Source of the DNA: Planctomycetaceae bacterium
GTDB lineage: Bacteria > Planctomycetota > Phycisphaerae > SM23-33
DNA: 23,120 bases
Assembly (NCBI GenBank): GCA_021371965.1
Contig: JAJFVE010000015.1
Coordinates: 1-23,120, forward strand
Direction: 5' to 3'
Made by a program: the position numbers and the translations under genes. Within the stretch, counting starts at the first letter, position 1; each line of letters opens with the position of its first letter. This document shows positions 1 through 7,495 of this stretch, piece after piece. Below the pieces are notes generated by a model. That model saw only the letters and a program-made list of their open reading frames with translations, did not search any database and had not been told where the DNA came from.

Positions 1-616
1 TGAGCACGCCCTTGAGCCCGTCCTTGGCGTGCGTGTGGGCGATGTACTTCTTGCCCAGGGCGGCCACGCCGCTGATGGGGTCGAATCCGAACATGCACAG
101 GTTGGCCGGGTCGTAGTTGGCCTTGACGTAATCGCCGCCGATGATGTCGAGGAAGACGCGGAGGTCCTCGCCGCTCTCGGGACCGGTCTCGCTGGCGAAG
201 ATGATCCCGGTCTTCTTGCCGTGAGCCTCGATCTGGCGCATCGCCGCCAGGCCCGCCTGATACGCCGGGTCCTTCGTATCCGTGGGCAGGCGGCCGATAT
301 GCGAGGTGATGATCTTTGTTCCCAGGTCGGCTGCCAGGTCCATGCACGCCATCGTCTTGGGGACGGACTCCTTGTTCGTTTCGGCGTTGAGGAACCCGCG
401 CCCGTAGTCGGCGCACAGGGCGCTGAGGATCAGGCCCTGGTCGGCGACGAACTTGCGGAACTCTTTGCGCTTGGCGGCGTCCATGCTCTCGGGGCAGACG
501 TCGCCGCCGCAGCAGTAAATCTGGAATCCGTCGGCCCCGATCTCGGCAGCTTTGCGGATCGAATCCAGCGTCGGCAGGCGAAACGAGTTTACGATCACGC
601 CAATCTTGCGCTTCAT
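1..616 (-). CDS. Sugar phosphate isomerase/epimerase-like TIM-barrel protein (3' end cut by window edge)
   Basis: I translated this from the ATG at 616 and it stays open to the window edge, giving 205 residues without a stop. It belongs to the xylose-isomerase-like TIM-barrel superfamily (AP endonuclease 2 fold). Visible motifs are SHIGR (His106), SETGP (Glu143), NYDPANL (Asp169) and HTHAKDG (His194/His196); the Glu, Asp and His are the positions that usually bind a divalent metal in this fold. There is no signal peptide, so it should be cytoplasmic. The start is supported by an AAGGA ribosome-binding site about 6 nt upstream. It lies 20 bp downstream of the large propeller gene on the same strand, so the two are probably co-transcribed. 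Members act on ketoses, inositols or sugar phosphates; the substrate cannot be read from the sequence. The last third of the barrel is outside the window. Confidence 0.85.
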   Translation of the reverse strand, partial: MKRKIGVIVNSFRLPTLDSIRKAAEIGADGFQIYCCGGDVCPESMDAAKRKEFRKFVADQGLILSALCADYGRGFLNAETNKESVPKTMACMDLAADLGTKIITSHIGRLPTDTKDPAYQAGLAAMRQIEAHGKKTGIIFASETGPESGEDLRVFLDIIGGDYVKANYDPANLCMFGFDPISGVAALGKKYIAHTHAKDGLKGVL

Positions 617-636
617 GATGTTTCCTTTGGCAAAGG

Positions 637-3600
637 CTACTTCTGCAGGATCACTTCAATGCCGCAGATCAGCGGCTGACCGGTCACCGCCTTGAAGTCC
701 ACGCTCAGGGTGTCGCCGATGGCGATGTCTTTGAACTCCTTGACGATTCCGCGGTTTGCCCCTTGGGCGGCAGCGGCGATATCGAAGTTCGTCAGCACAT
801 CGGCGCCCTGCAGAGCGACGTTGAAGACGCGCTGGCCGGCCTTGAGGTCCTGCAGCTCGGCGAAATAGAGCCGCACGGTGTACTTGGCCTTGTCGGCTGC
901 GGTGGCCAGCGAGACCTTGATGCTCGTGACGCCCTCGAGGCCTGAGCTGGTCACCCAGGGCAGGGGCCCGTCCTTGATCGCCGTGACGTGGCGATAGATG
1001 GTCTTGCCGCCGAATCCCGGCAGCGCGACCACGCCGCGGCGCCAGTTGCCCGTCCACGCCGGCTGACGGTTGGGCTTGGACGGCAGCATCTCAACCTTCA
1101 CCTGCGGCGAAGGCCCGCCCACGTCGGGGCAGTCGAGCCAGAGCGTTCCGTCTTCGCTGACGCGGTCACCGGGGGCGCCGAGGTTCAGACCGATGCGCGC
1201 CACGCGGGCGGGGGTGGCCGGCGGGCCCAGCTCAAAGCTCCACGCCTCGGCTGTCGGGTCGGTGATGAGGCCCATGCTGCACTTATTCTGGAACTGGCAT
1301 TCGCATTCGCGCGTGTATTCCGGGGCGGTTACGATGCCGCCGGCGGGAACCATGTTGGCGGTGCATCCCGAGCGGAACCCGCCCAGACCGATCAGGCGCG
1401 GCGGGCTGGACAGCTCGGTGTACCCCGCGCTGGACCAGGCGCGATGGAAGGTCATGTACTCGCCGCCATGCGTGAACCCGCAGCCGCCCGCGGCAGCGCC
1501 CCAGGCGATTTGCTCGCCGCTGACGGGATCGGTGCGCGTGCGGAGCTTGCCATCCATCAGGTTGACCACCTGACCGTACTGCGGCACGATGTATTCATGA
1601 TGCAGCAGCGGCGGGCCGGTGAACGCAGGGGTCTTCTCCGCGGGCGTCGCCGGGCAGCGCCAGATGCGCGAGCCGTCAGAGCCTTTGTGGGCGGCCAGCG
1701 CGGTCGGGTCTCCGCCGCCGCAGCCGCTCATCACCAGCACGTCCTTCTCTGCCGAGTAGCCCAGCCACGTGCCGAAGATATCCTGCTCCTGCTTCCAGGT
1801 CTGCTTTCCGCTGACGGCGTCGAAGGCGTACATCGTCGAGACGACGGGCGTTTCCGCGCCGCGGCGCTTGGCCGCTTCGTCGGCAGAGAGCCCATCAATG
1901 GCGAAGAGCTTGCCCTTGGACAGGGCCACGCCGTTGCTGCGGAATCCCTGGCCGGCAGTCTTAACCCACAACGCCTTGCCGGTGGCGCGATCGTAGGCGG
2001 CGAGGTACTTGGCAGCGGCGCCGGTGCGGGAGTTGGCGACGAACCCTCGCTTGGTGTCTAGCGGGCGAATGGTGGCGACCACGACGGCGCCATCGACGCG
2101 AATTGTCGCCCATTTGGAATCTTTCTCGACGCCCTCGGGCAGCGCCAACTCGCGCGTCTGCTTTCCGGTAGCGGCGTCAAGCTGCACGCACTTGTCGGGC
2201 GTGATAACGTAGACCGAATCTTCCGAGCAGGCGTAGTTGGGCCCCGTCTCGTGCGTGCCCATCTGCTTGCCGCCGGTGTTGTAGAACTGCCCGATGTTCG
2301 GGAACGGAGCTTCCCACAGCAGGCGGCCGGTGTAGATGTCCATCGCCCGAAGCAGGTCGCAGCCCAGAACGATCGCCCGCCCCTGCGCGACGGCCGGCGA
2401 AGGGCCTCGCCCGTGACGCGGGAGCATCGGCGTGTTCGGCGGGCCGCCGAACCACAGCACGCCCAGCGGGCCCTTGACGAGCTTGTCGTAGGACATCATC
2501 GAATTGGCGGCGTCGGCGTTATTGTGCGTCCATTCGGCGGAGCCTTCCGGCCCGCCCTTACGCACGGTGGTCGCCACGCCGCCGGAGGCCTTGCTTAGGC
2601 AAATCGCGCCGCCGTAAGGCCGCAGCACGCGCATCATCTCTTTCTTCGAGACTTCGCTGGTCAGCGCCGTCTCATCCATCACTTCCGACGTGATCAGATT
2701 GGCCATGTACGCCGGCAGGCCATACGCAAGCGGGTCGCCCACATGGGCGCTGAACCGCAGGCCGTACAGGCCCGCCTCGTCCATCGCCTTGCGGACCGCT
2801 TCGACCTTCTTGGGGTCCGGGTCGATGGCGATCACGTTGAGCTTCGAGCCGCGCACCAGGCCCTCAGCCAGCTTGCCGTCCTTGAGGCCCAGCACCAGAC
2901 AGTAGCCTTCGGTCTGGCCGGTGGTCTTGAGGACTTCCGCGGCCGCGCCCTGCGGGGCTTCCTGCGCCGGCGCTTTGGGGGCGGTGTACGTCTGGCCCGT
3001 GCCGGCGGCGCCGTAGCAGGCGATGGCGCCTTCCTTGGTGACGACGAAGAGCTTGCCGTCAGCGGCCAGCATGTCCCAGACCTGCCCGGTCGGCAGCTTG
3101 GGTCCCAGCACGGCGCTGCGCGTGGGGGCGTCGGCGTCTTTGACGATCATGAGCTGACCGTTGGCGCCGGCGATATACAGGTTGTCGCCGGACTTGATGT
3201 ACGCTCCCGGGCACGGTGCCACGGCGCCGGCCGGCAGCGCCAGGTTCCAGGCCGCGCCGGCCTGAACCGGGCGCCCGCTGACCGAGCCGCCCTGGGCAAT
3301 GTAGATCATCTTGTCGGTCGTGATGCCGTAGCCGACGTTGTTTCGCCCGGACATGCGCCCGCTGGCGATGTCGATGCCGTTGCTTCCGGGCGAGCCGGAA
3401 AACACGCTGTTGCCCCCCCGCAGGGCAAACCAGAAGTTCGCCGGGCTGTGGGCCTCGTGCATCCCGTAGATCTCGTGGAACATCAGATCGCCGCTCTTGC
3501 GGTCGAAGAGCTGGGCCATGTTCCGGCCTTGCGGCACGGCCAGGCGGTCGTCGGCCACCAGCAGGTACCCTTGCGGCACCGAGCCGTGGAAGCCCGGCCG

Positions 3601-4284
3601 CACGAGCATGCCACTGCCTTGGAGGGCGAACGAGGCTTTGAAGTCGCCCAAGCCGCTGTTGCACCAGACGCTCTTGCCTGTCTGGGCATCGACGGCGTGC
3701 AGGAAGGTTCCCATGAACGGCCAGATGCTCGCGCCGAAGTAAACGATCCCATCCGCCAGCGCCGGACCGCCGCGCAGAGGCCACATGCCTACCAGGTGAT
3801 CGTTGCCCAGGACCTTGCGGTTGTCGGGCCCGCCGCGGACGGTCCACTTCACAGTGCCGTCGGCGGCCGAGAGGCAGTAGAGATTGCCGTCGTCGCTGGC
3901 GACGTAGACCCAGTCCTTCCAGGCGACGGGGGCAAAGCGGATGGGCCCGTCGGCGTAGAAGCGCCATAGTTCCTTGCCGGTGGCAGTGTCGATCGCCGTC
4001 AGGCGGTGGTTGGCCGACGAGCCGACGAACATGCGCTTGCCCATGACGATCGGCTTGTACGACACGTCGAAGGTCATGTAGTTGGTCGCGATCTGGTCGG
4101 GCCAGGCCGGCGTGAGCTGGGGCCACTGGAGCGTCCACAACAGGCTCAACGTATCGGGCAGTTTGTCCGTCCCGGCGGCGGTGCGCTGGCCGTCATGGCG
4201 CCACTGCGGCCAATCGTCGGCCTGAGCGGAAACGGCGGAGAAGACCAGAACGGCAGTGAGGAGCAGAGAGCCTGCGCGAGTCAT
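637..4284 (-). CDS. Exported PQQ-type beta-propeller protein with methyltransferase-like insert and malectin-like C-terminus
   Basis: This 1215-residue protein starts with a signal peptide (residues 1-22, cleavage near AQA-DDW) followed by DWPQWRHDGQRT, typical of secreted PQQ-like propellers. PQQ/BamB-type repeats with TAIDTATGKELW- and YAFDAVSGKQTW-like strands fill about 25-430 and 600-1000. Between them, about 458-570 looks like a Rossmann methyltransferase: a VIAIDPDPKKVEAVRKAM strand-helix and RVLRPYGGAICL resemble class I motifs, but the glycine loop is degenerate (LGLKDGKL). A Cys-rich segment, CECQFQNKC, lies near 993-1001. The last 120 residues (YTVRLYFAE, GQRVFNVALQG, NFDI) match a malectin-like carbohydrate-binding fold. 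AAAGGA precedes the ATG. It is probably a periplasmic or surface protein of polysaccharide metabolism; its catalytic activity is unknown. Similar architectures are often auto-annotated as BamB, which I consider misleading. Confidence 0.85.
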   Translation of the reverse strand: MTRAGSLLLTAVLVFSAVSAQADDWPQWRHDGQRTAAGTDKLPDTLSLLWTLQWPQLTPAWPDQIATNYMTFDVSYKPIVMGKRMFVGSSANHRLTAIDTATGKELWRFYADGPIRFAPVAWKDWVYVASDDGNLYCLSAADGTVKWTVRGGPDNRKVLGNDHLVGMWPLRGGPALADGIVYFGASIWPFMGTFLHAVDAQTGKSVWCNSGLGDFKASFALQGSGMLVRPGFHGSVPQGYLLVADDRLAVPQGRNMAQLFDRKSGDLMFHEIYGMHEAHSPANFWFALRGGNSVFSGSPGSNGIDIASGRMSGRNNVGYGITTDKMIYIAQGGSVSGRPVQAGAAWNLALPAGAVAPCPGAYIKSGDNLYIAGANGQLMIVKDADAPTRSAVLGPKLPTGQVWDMLAADGKLFVVTKEGAIACYGAAGTGQTYTAPKAPAQEAPQGAAAEVLKTTGQTEGYCLVLGLKDGKLAEGLVRGSKLNVIAIDPDPKKVEAVRKAMDEAGLYGLRFSAHVGDPLAYGLPAYMANLITSEVMDETALTSEVSKKEMMRVLRPYGGAICLSKASGGVATTVRKGGPEGSAEWTHNNADAANSMMSYDKLVKGPLGVLWFGGPPNTPMLPRHGRGPSPAVAQGRAIVLGCDLLRAMDIYTGRLLWEAPFPNIGQFYNTGGKQMGTHETGPNYACSEDSVYVITPDKCVQLDAATGKQTRELALPEGVEKDSKWATIRVDGAVVVATIRPLDTKRGFVANSRTGAAAKYLAAYDRATGKALWVKTAGQGFRSNGVALSKGKLFAIDGLSADEAAKRRGAETPVVSTMYAFDAVSGKQTWKQEQDIFGTWLGYSAEKDVLVMSGCGGGDPTALAAHKGSDGSRIWRCPATPAEKTPAFTGPPLLHHEYIVPQYGQVVNLMDGKLRTRTDPVSGEQIAWGAAAGGCGFTHGGEYMTFHRAWSSAGYTELSSPPRLIGLGGFRSGCTANMVPAGGIVTAPEYTRECECQFQNKCSMGLITDPTAEAWSFELGPPATPARVARIGLNLGAPGDRVSEDGTLWLDCPDVGGPSPQVKVEMLPSKPNRQPAWTGNWRRGVVALPGFGGKTIYRHVTAIKDGPLPWVTSSGLEGVTSIKVSLATAADKAKYTVRLYFAELQDLKAGQRVFNVALQGADVLTNFDIAAAAQGANRGIVKEFKDIAIGDTLSVDFKAVTGQPLICGIEVILQK

Positions 4285-4312
4285 GGGTCACTCATCCTTT
4301 CAGTGTGCCTCT

Positions 4313-4342
4313 ATGATAACAGGCATGCACTTGCCACAATAA
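4313..4342 (-). promoter_or_regulatory. Weak promoter candidate for the propeller gene
   Basis: On the minus strand a TATCAT box (4318-4313) lies about 29 nt before the ATG, inside GTTATCATAGA. A poor -35 (TTATTG, 4342-4337) sits 18 nt upstream. An almost identical GTTATCATGGA precedes the metallophosphoesterase gene, which is the main reason to list it. Confidence 0.25.
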
Positions 4343-4487
4343 TAAGAAACAACCGACGACGAGGACGAGGAAGCATCATCTTCAGCTCTGGAGCTACGGC
4401 GGACAGTCCATCCATATCCTGTGCCTCATGGCGACCCGCATGAACCAAAACGCGCGTCGCCACGCCACCCACGGGCGGGACGCCGTG

Positions 4488-5603
4488 CTACTTGCCCGGC
4501 GCCAGGTGGATGTCCTTGCAGCGGACCTCCGCGCTGGGCAGCATCGGGAACGCCGCGTGCGGTTCGGTCTGGTACCAGTAGGCCACCGTGGCAAAGTCGT
4601 CGTCGCCCTTGGCCATCTTGCCGCCCTCGGGACCCCAGACCAGGTCCTGGATCGTCACCTTCAGGTCCTGCTTGAAGTGGATCGGGTCCAGCACGTGCCA
4701 GCGGTACAGGCTCCACTTGGTAAACGAGCGGCCGGAGGCGTCGACCGCGCAGTGCGCCAGCGGCACGCCGGAGAAGGCGGTGGTGTGGGCTTCGGGGAAT
4801 CCGTAGCTGCACAGGAAGTAGTCTTCCGTTCCGGTGCCGCAGATGGTCGGGAACTGCTTGTCGCCGTCCATGAAGAACATGATCTCGCCTTCGCCGAACC
4901 AGCGATCGACCGTCTGCGAGACGGCCATGAACGTTCCGACGTAGTGCCCGCGACCCTTGACGCCGTCGAGAATGACGACGGGGTTGGCGTCTTTGCCGTT
5001 GGCGCGGCGGTACTGGGCGTGCAGGTAGGCGGCGTCGGCGGGCACTTCGCCTACGGCGTACGTGATCTGGTAGGCGATCAGCCCGTTGTCGTGCGGCGAT
5101 TCATTGGTGATGGTGACCTTGACGTGCTTGCGGAAGGGCATCGGCCAATAGCAGTTGAAGGCGTTGGCCCGCTTGACGACCACCGGCACGGAATTGACGT
5201 TGGCGTAGATATCGTGCCCGACGGCGAAGAAGTCCGTCACCGGCACTTCGATCGAGGGCTTCTCTTCGCCGTCCCAGTAGAACCGGATGATGTTTGAGCG
5301 GCCGTGAACGCCCATGCTGCCGTTGACCAGCCAGATGTGCTGGATCGTGCCCGGCCCGTCCACGTCCATCAGCGTGACGGTCTGGCCTGCCTTGCACTGC
5401 AGGAACGGGCGAATCTTCCAGCCCTGCCCCAGGTGCGCCACCGACGCGCAGTGGGGCACGTCGGGGTTGCCCACGTCGGGCATAGCCATGGCGGCCTTGC
5501 CCTTTTCGCCCGTGGGGTTCTCGGCGCAGATGCTGCGCGTCTGTGCGTTCTGGAGGATGTGCAGTCCGCCCAAGCCCGTGTTGATGCCTTCAATGGGATT
5601 CAT
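4488..5603 (-). CDS. GH172 (DUF2961) glycosidase-like protein
   Basis: This 371-residue protein has the hallmarks of the DUF2961 family, now GH172: RSICAENPTGEKG near residues 23-35, DGPGTIQHIWL near 82-92, GEGE near 237-240 and GTGTEDYF at 256-263. In the characterised GH172 alpha-D-fructofuranosidase / difructose-anhydride enzymes two glutamates are catalytic; Glu240 and Glu260 are my best guess for the equivalents here. No signal peptide is visible, so it should act in the cytoplasm on an imported sugar. GH172 enzymes work as oligomers of jelly-roll subunits. The start has GGAG 7 nt upstream. It is separated by 203 bp from the propeller gene downstream on the same strand, so it may or may not share a transcript. 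The true substrate (fructofuranosides, arabinofuranosides or other) is open. Confidence 0.85.
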   Translation of the reverse strand: MNPIEGINTGLGGLHILQNAQTRSICAENPTGEKGKAAMAMPDVGNPDVPHCASVAHLGQGWKIRPFLQCKAGQTVTLMDVDGPGTIQHIWLVNGSMGVHGRSNIIRFYWDGEEKPSIEVPVTDFFAVGHDIYANVNSVPVVVKRANAFNCYWPMPFRKHVKVTITNESPHDNGLIAYQITYAVGEVPADAAYLHAQYRRANGKDANPVVILDGVKGRGHYVGTFMAVSQTVDRWFGEGEIMFFMDGDKQFPTICGTGTEDYFLCSYGFPEAHTTAFSGVPLAHCAVDASGRSFTKWSLYRWHVLDPIHFKQDLKVTIQDLVWGPEGGKMAKGDDDFATVAYWYQTEPHAAFPMLPSAEVRCKDIHLAPGK

Positions 5604-5751
5604 CGCGATCTCCGGTTGCCAGTAGGGTGCTTCAGGTTCGCCTCGCCGGTGAGGATTCTACCGCAGCGCGGGCAATGTGCAATCCTTGGAGTTGTGGATT
5701 TCATTCTCCCGCTGGCGGCTTGCGTCTGCGGGTATTGCGTTCGCAAAGCAA

Positions 5752-5781
5752 TTCGCGATGTTGACGCGTATCCGTTATCAT
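5752..5781 (+). promoter_or_regulatory. Weak promoter candidate for the metallophosphoesterase gene
   Basis: TATCAT (5776-5781) lies within GTTATCATGGA, 23 nt before the GTG start. A poor -35 (TTCGCG, 5752-5757) is 18 nt upstream. The call rests on the motif shared with the propeller gene upstream region at 4310-4320. Confidence 0.2.
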
Positions 5782-5804
5782 GGACGTACCGAAAGGAGTC
5801 CTTT

Positions 5805-7376
5805 GTGAAATTAAATTGGCGTTGTGGCTTGATGTTCTGTCTTGTCGCATTCTTCGCCTTCGGGCAGGCCAAGTCGCAGGTCGGGGACAACCCCAAAGAG
5901 CCCGCCGAGGCTGAACCGCCTGCTAAGGAACCGACGACAACGCAACCGGCAAAGCCGAAAGGGCCGAATCTGCTCGCGGCCGCGAAGTGGACCTTCAGCG
6001 TCGACGGCGGCAAGACATTCGCGCCGGCTGTGCAGATCGCGGCCAACCAGAGCCTGCAGATCGTCGCCCATGCAGAGTTCGAGGTGGCCGACCCGGCGGC
6101 GCTGGGCGGATTGGAGGTCGTCATCCCCAAGGGTGGGCCCGACATCACTATCAACGGCAAGGCGCCCGAGGGTCTGCTGCCGCGGATGATCTACAGTACC
6201 TACAGCCTCGACCCGACGAAGGTGCTCATCAAGGGCAAGAACGTCGTGCTGGCGACCAAGACGCTGAACAACAAGACCTCCGCACCCGTCAACGCGGATA
6301 TGCCGGCCGTGCTGACCATGATCGAGCCTCAGAACGTCGGCGTTCAGACCGGCCCGATCCTGGGCTGTGCGGGCGAGGGATTCTTCACCCTCACCTGCCG
6401 CACGAACATGCCCGCGGCCGTCAGTGTCTCGGCCAAGCCCGAGCCGGCTGGCGAGGAAGTGATCGCCGCCTCGCCGCGGGGATACTACCACCGCATGAAG
6501 ATCGTCCTGCCCAAGGACACAAAGGCTTTCACCTACACCGTGACGACTCAGAGCGGTTTGGCCAGGAATACGACCGAGCCCGTGAAGGTGAAAGTGCCCG
6601 GCGCCGCCAAGCCATTCCGCTTCGCGGCCGTGGGCGACTGCCGCTCGAACCCGACGGCGTGGAAGACGATTTCAGATGCGCTCACAGCAGTCGAGCCGGA
6701 ACTAGTGCTCTTCAGCGGCGACCTGGTCGGGGCGGGCAGAGTGGATTTCACCTGGGATCGCGAGTTCGCCGGCCCGGCCAAGACCATGCTCTCGCGCATT
6801 CCGTTCTACACCGTGGCGGGCAATCACGAGCAGAGCGCCGCGGCGTTCTTCACGCTGTTCTATGCCCCTAACGAGACGGGGCGGCCGGACAACTGGGCCC
6901 AGGCAGCCGGCGGGGTGCTGTTCATCGGCATCGACGGCGGAAAACCCAACGACGAGATGACCAAGTTCGTCGAGACAGCATTGGCGGCGTCAAAGGAGAA
7001 GTTCATCTTCCTGATGACGCACTACCCGGCGTATTCGTCGGGCATGCACGGCAAGAGGCCCGACGGCGGGATGGGCTACAGCAAGAAGGTCCTCATGCCG
7101 CTGCTGGCCAAGTACAACGCCACGGCCATGATCGCCGGGCACGACCACGATTACGAGCGGTCGGAGCCGCCGGCCGGGCAGGGCGTGACGTGCATCGTTG
7201 CCGGCGGCGGGGGCGCCCCGCTGTACGGCAGGCAGGGCCGCAACTCGTACTCGAAGGTCTTCCTGACGAAGTTGCACTACTGCATCTTTGAAGTCAAAGG
7301 CGACACGTGCGAGATGAAGGCATATGACGCCCAGGGCAAGGTGCTGGACGAGACGGTATTCAAGGCTCGAAATTAG
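5805..7376 (+). CDS. Secreted calcineurin-like metallophosphoesterase
   Basis: I chose the GTG at 5805 because AAAGGAG lies 6 nt upstream and the next residues form a signal peptide (MKLNWRCGLMFCLVAFFAFG, cleavage near KSQ). The open frame runs further upstream but has no such start. The protein is 523 residues. A Pro/Lys-rich linker and an N-terminal beta-sandwich region (about 50-265) precede the catalytic domain. All five metallophosphoesterase blocks are visible: VGDCR (about 273), SGDLVG (about 304), AGNHE (about 337), THYPAYS (about 405) and AGHDHDYERS (about 444). The layout resembles secreted purple-acid-phosphatase-like enzymes, which bind two metals and hydrolyse phosphomonoesters or diesters outside the cytoplasm. 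It is flanked upstream by the divergent GH172 gene. The TAG stop lies inside an inverted repeat that may act as terminator. Confidence 0.9.
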   Translation: MKLNWRCGLMFCLVAFFAFGQAKSQVGDNPKEPAEAEPPAKEPTTTQPAKPKGPNLLAAAKWTFSVDGGKTFAPAVQIAANQSLQIVAHAEFEVADPAALGGLEVVIPKGGPDITINGKAPEGLLPRMIYSTYSLDPTKVLIKGKNVVLATKTLNNKTSAPVNADMPAVLTMIEPQNVGVQTGPILGCAGEGFFTLTCRTNMPAAVSVSAKPEPAGEEVIAASPRGYYHRMKIVLPKDTKAFTYTVTTQSGLARNTTEPVKVKVPGAAKPFRFAAVGDCRSNPTAWKTISDALTAVEPELVLFSGDLVGAGRVDFTWDREFAGPAKTMLSRIPFYTVAGNHEQSAAAFFTLFYAPNETGRPDNWAQAAGGVLFIGIDGGKPNDEMTKFVETALAASKEKFIFLMTHYPAYSSGMHGKRPDGGMGYSKKVLMPLLAKYNATAMIAGHDHDYERSEPPAGQGVTCIVAGGGGAPLYGRQGRNSYSKVFLTKLHYCIFEVKGDTCEMKAYDAQGKVLDETVFKARN

Positions 7377-7450
7377 CCGCTGAGGTCGCTGAGGACGCTG
7401 AGGATGAAGAAAGATAGAACAATGTCTTCCTCAGCGTCCTCTGCGGCTAA
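7373..7450. repeat. Inverted repeat built from 9-nt units, overlapping a stop codon
   Basis: The left arm starts TTAGCCGC and holds three 9-nt units (CTGAGGTCG, CTGAGGACG, CTGAGGATG). The right arm, read on the minus strand, is TTAGCCGC followed by AGAGGACGC and TGAGGAAGA, one unit fewer. The centre of about 20 nt is AT-rich. The stop codon of the metallophosphoesterase lies in the first bases. It may form a long hairpin and act as a terminator or as a small dispersed element. Confidence 0.75.
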
Positions 7451-7495
7451 TTTAATTCCCGAGAGCATCGAACAACGCGGCTCAAGCGTGAAGAT

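Noticed and set aside
2743..3969. 408-codon plus-strand frame opposite the propeller gene
   Set aside because: It is a shadow frame; the minus-strand protein has clear domains across this whole stretch.
5304..5804. 167-codon N-terminal extension of the metallophosphoesterase frame
   Set aside because: It runs antisense to the GH172 gene and its upstream region, while GTG 5805 has a strong ribosome-binding site and a signal peptide.
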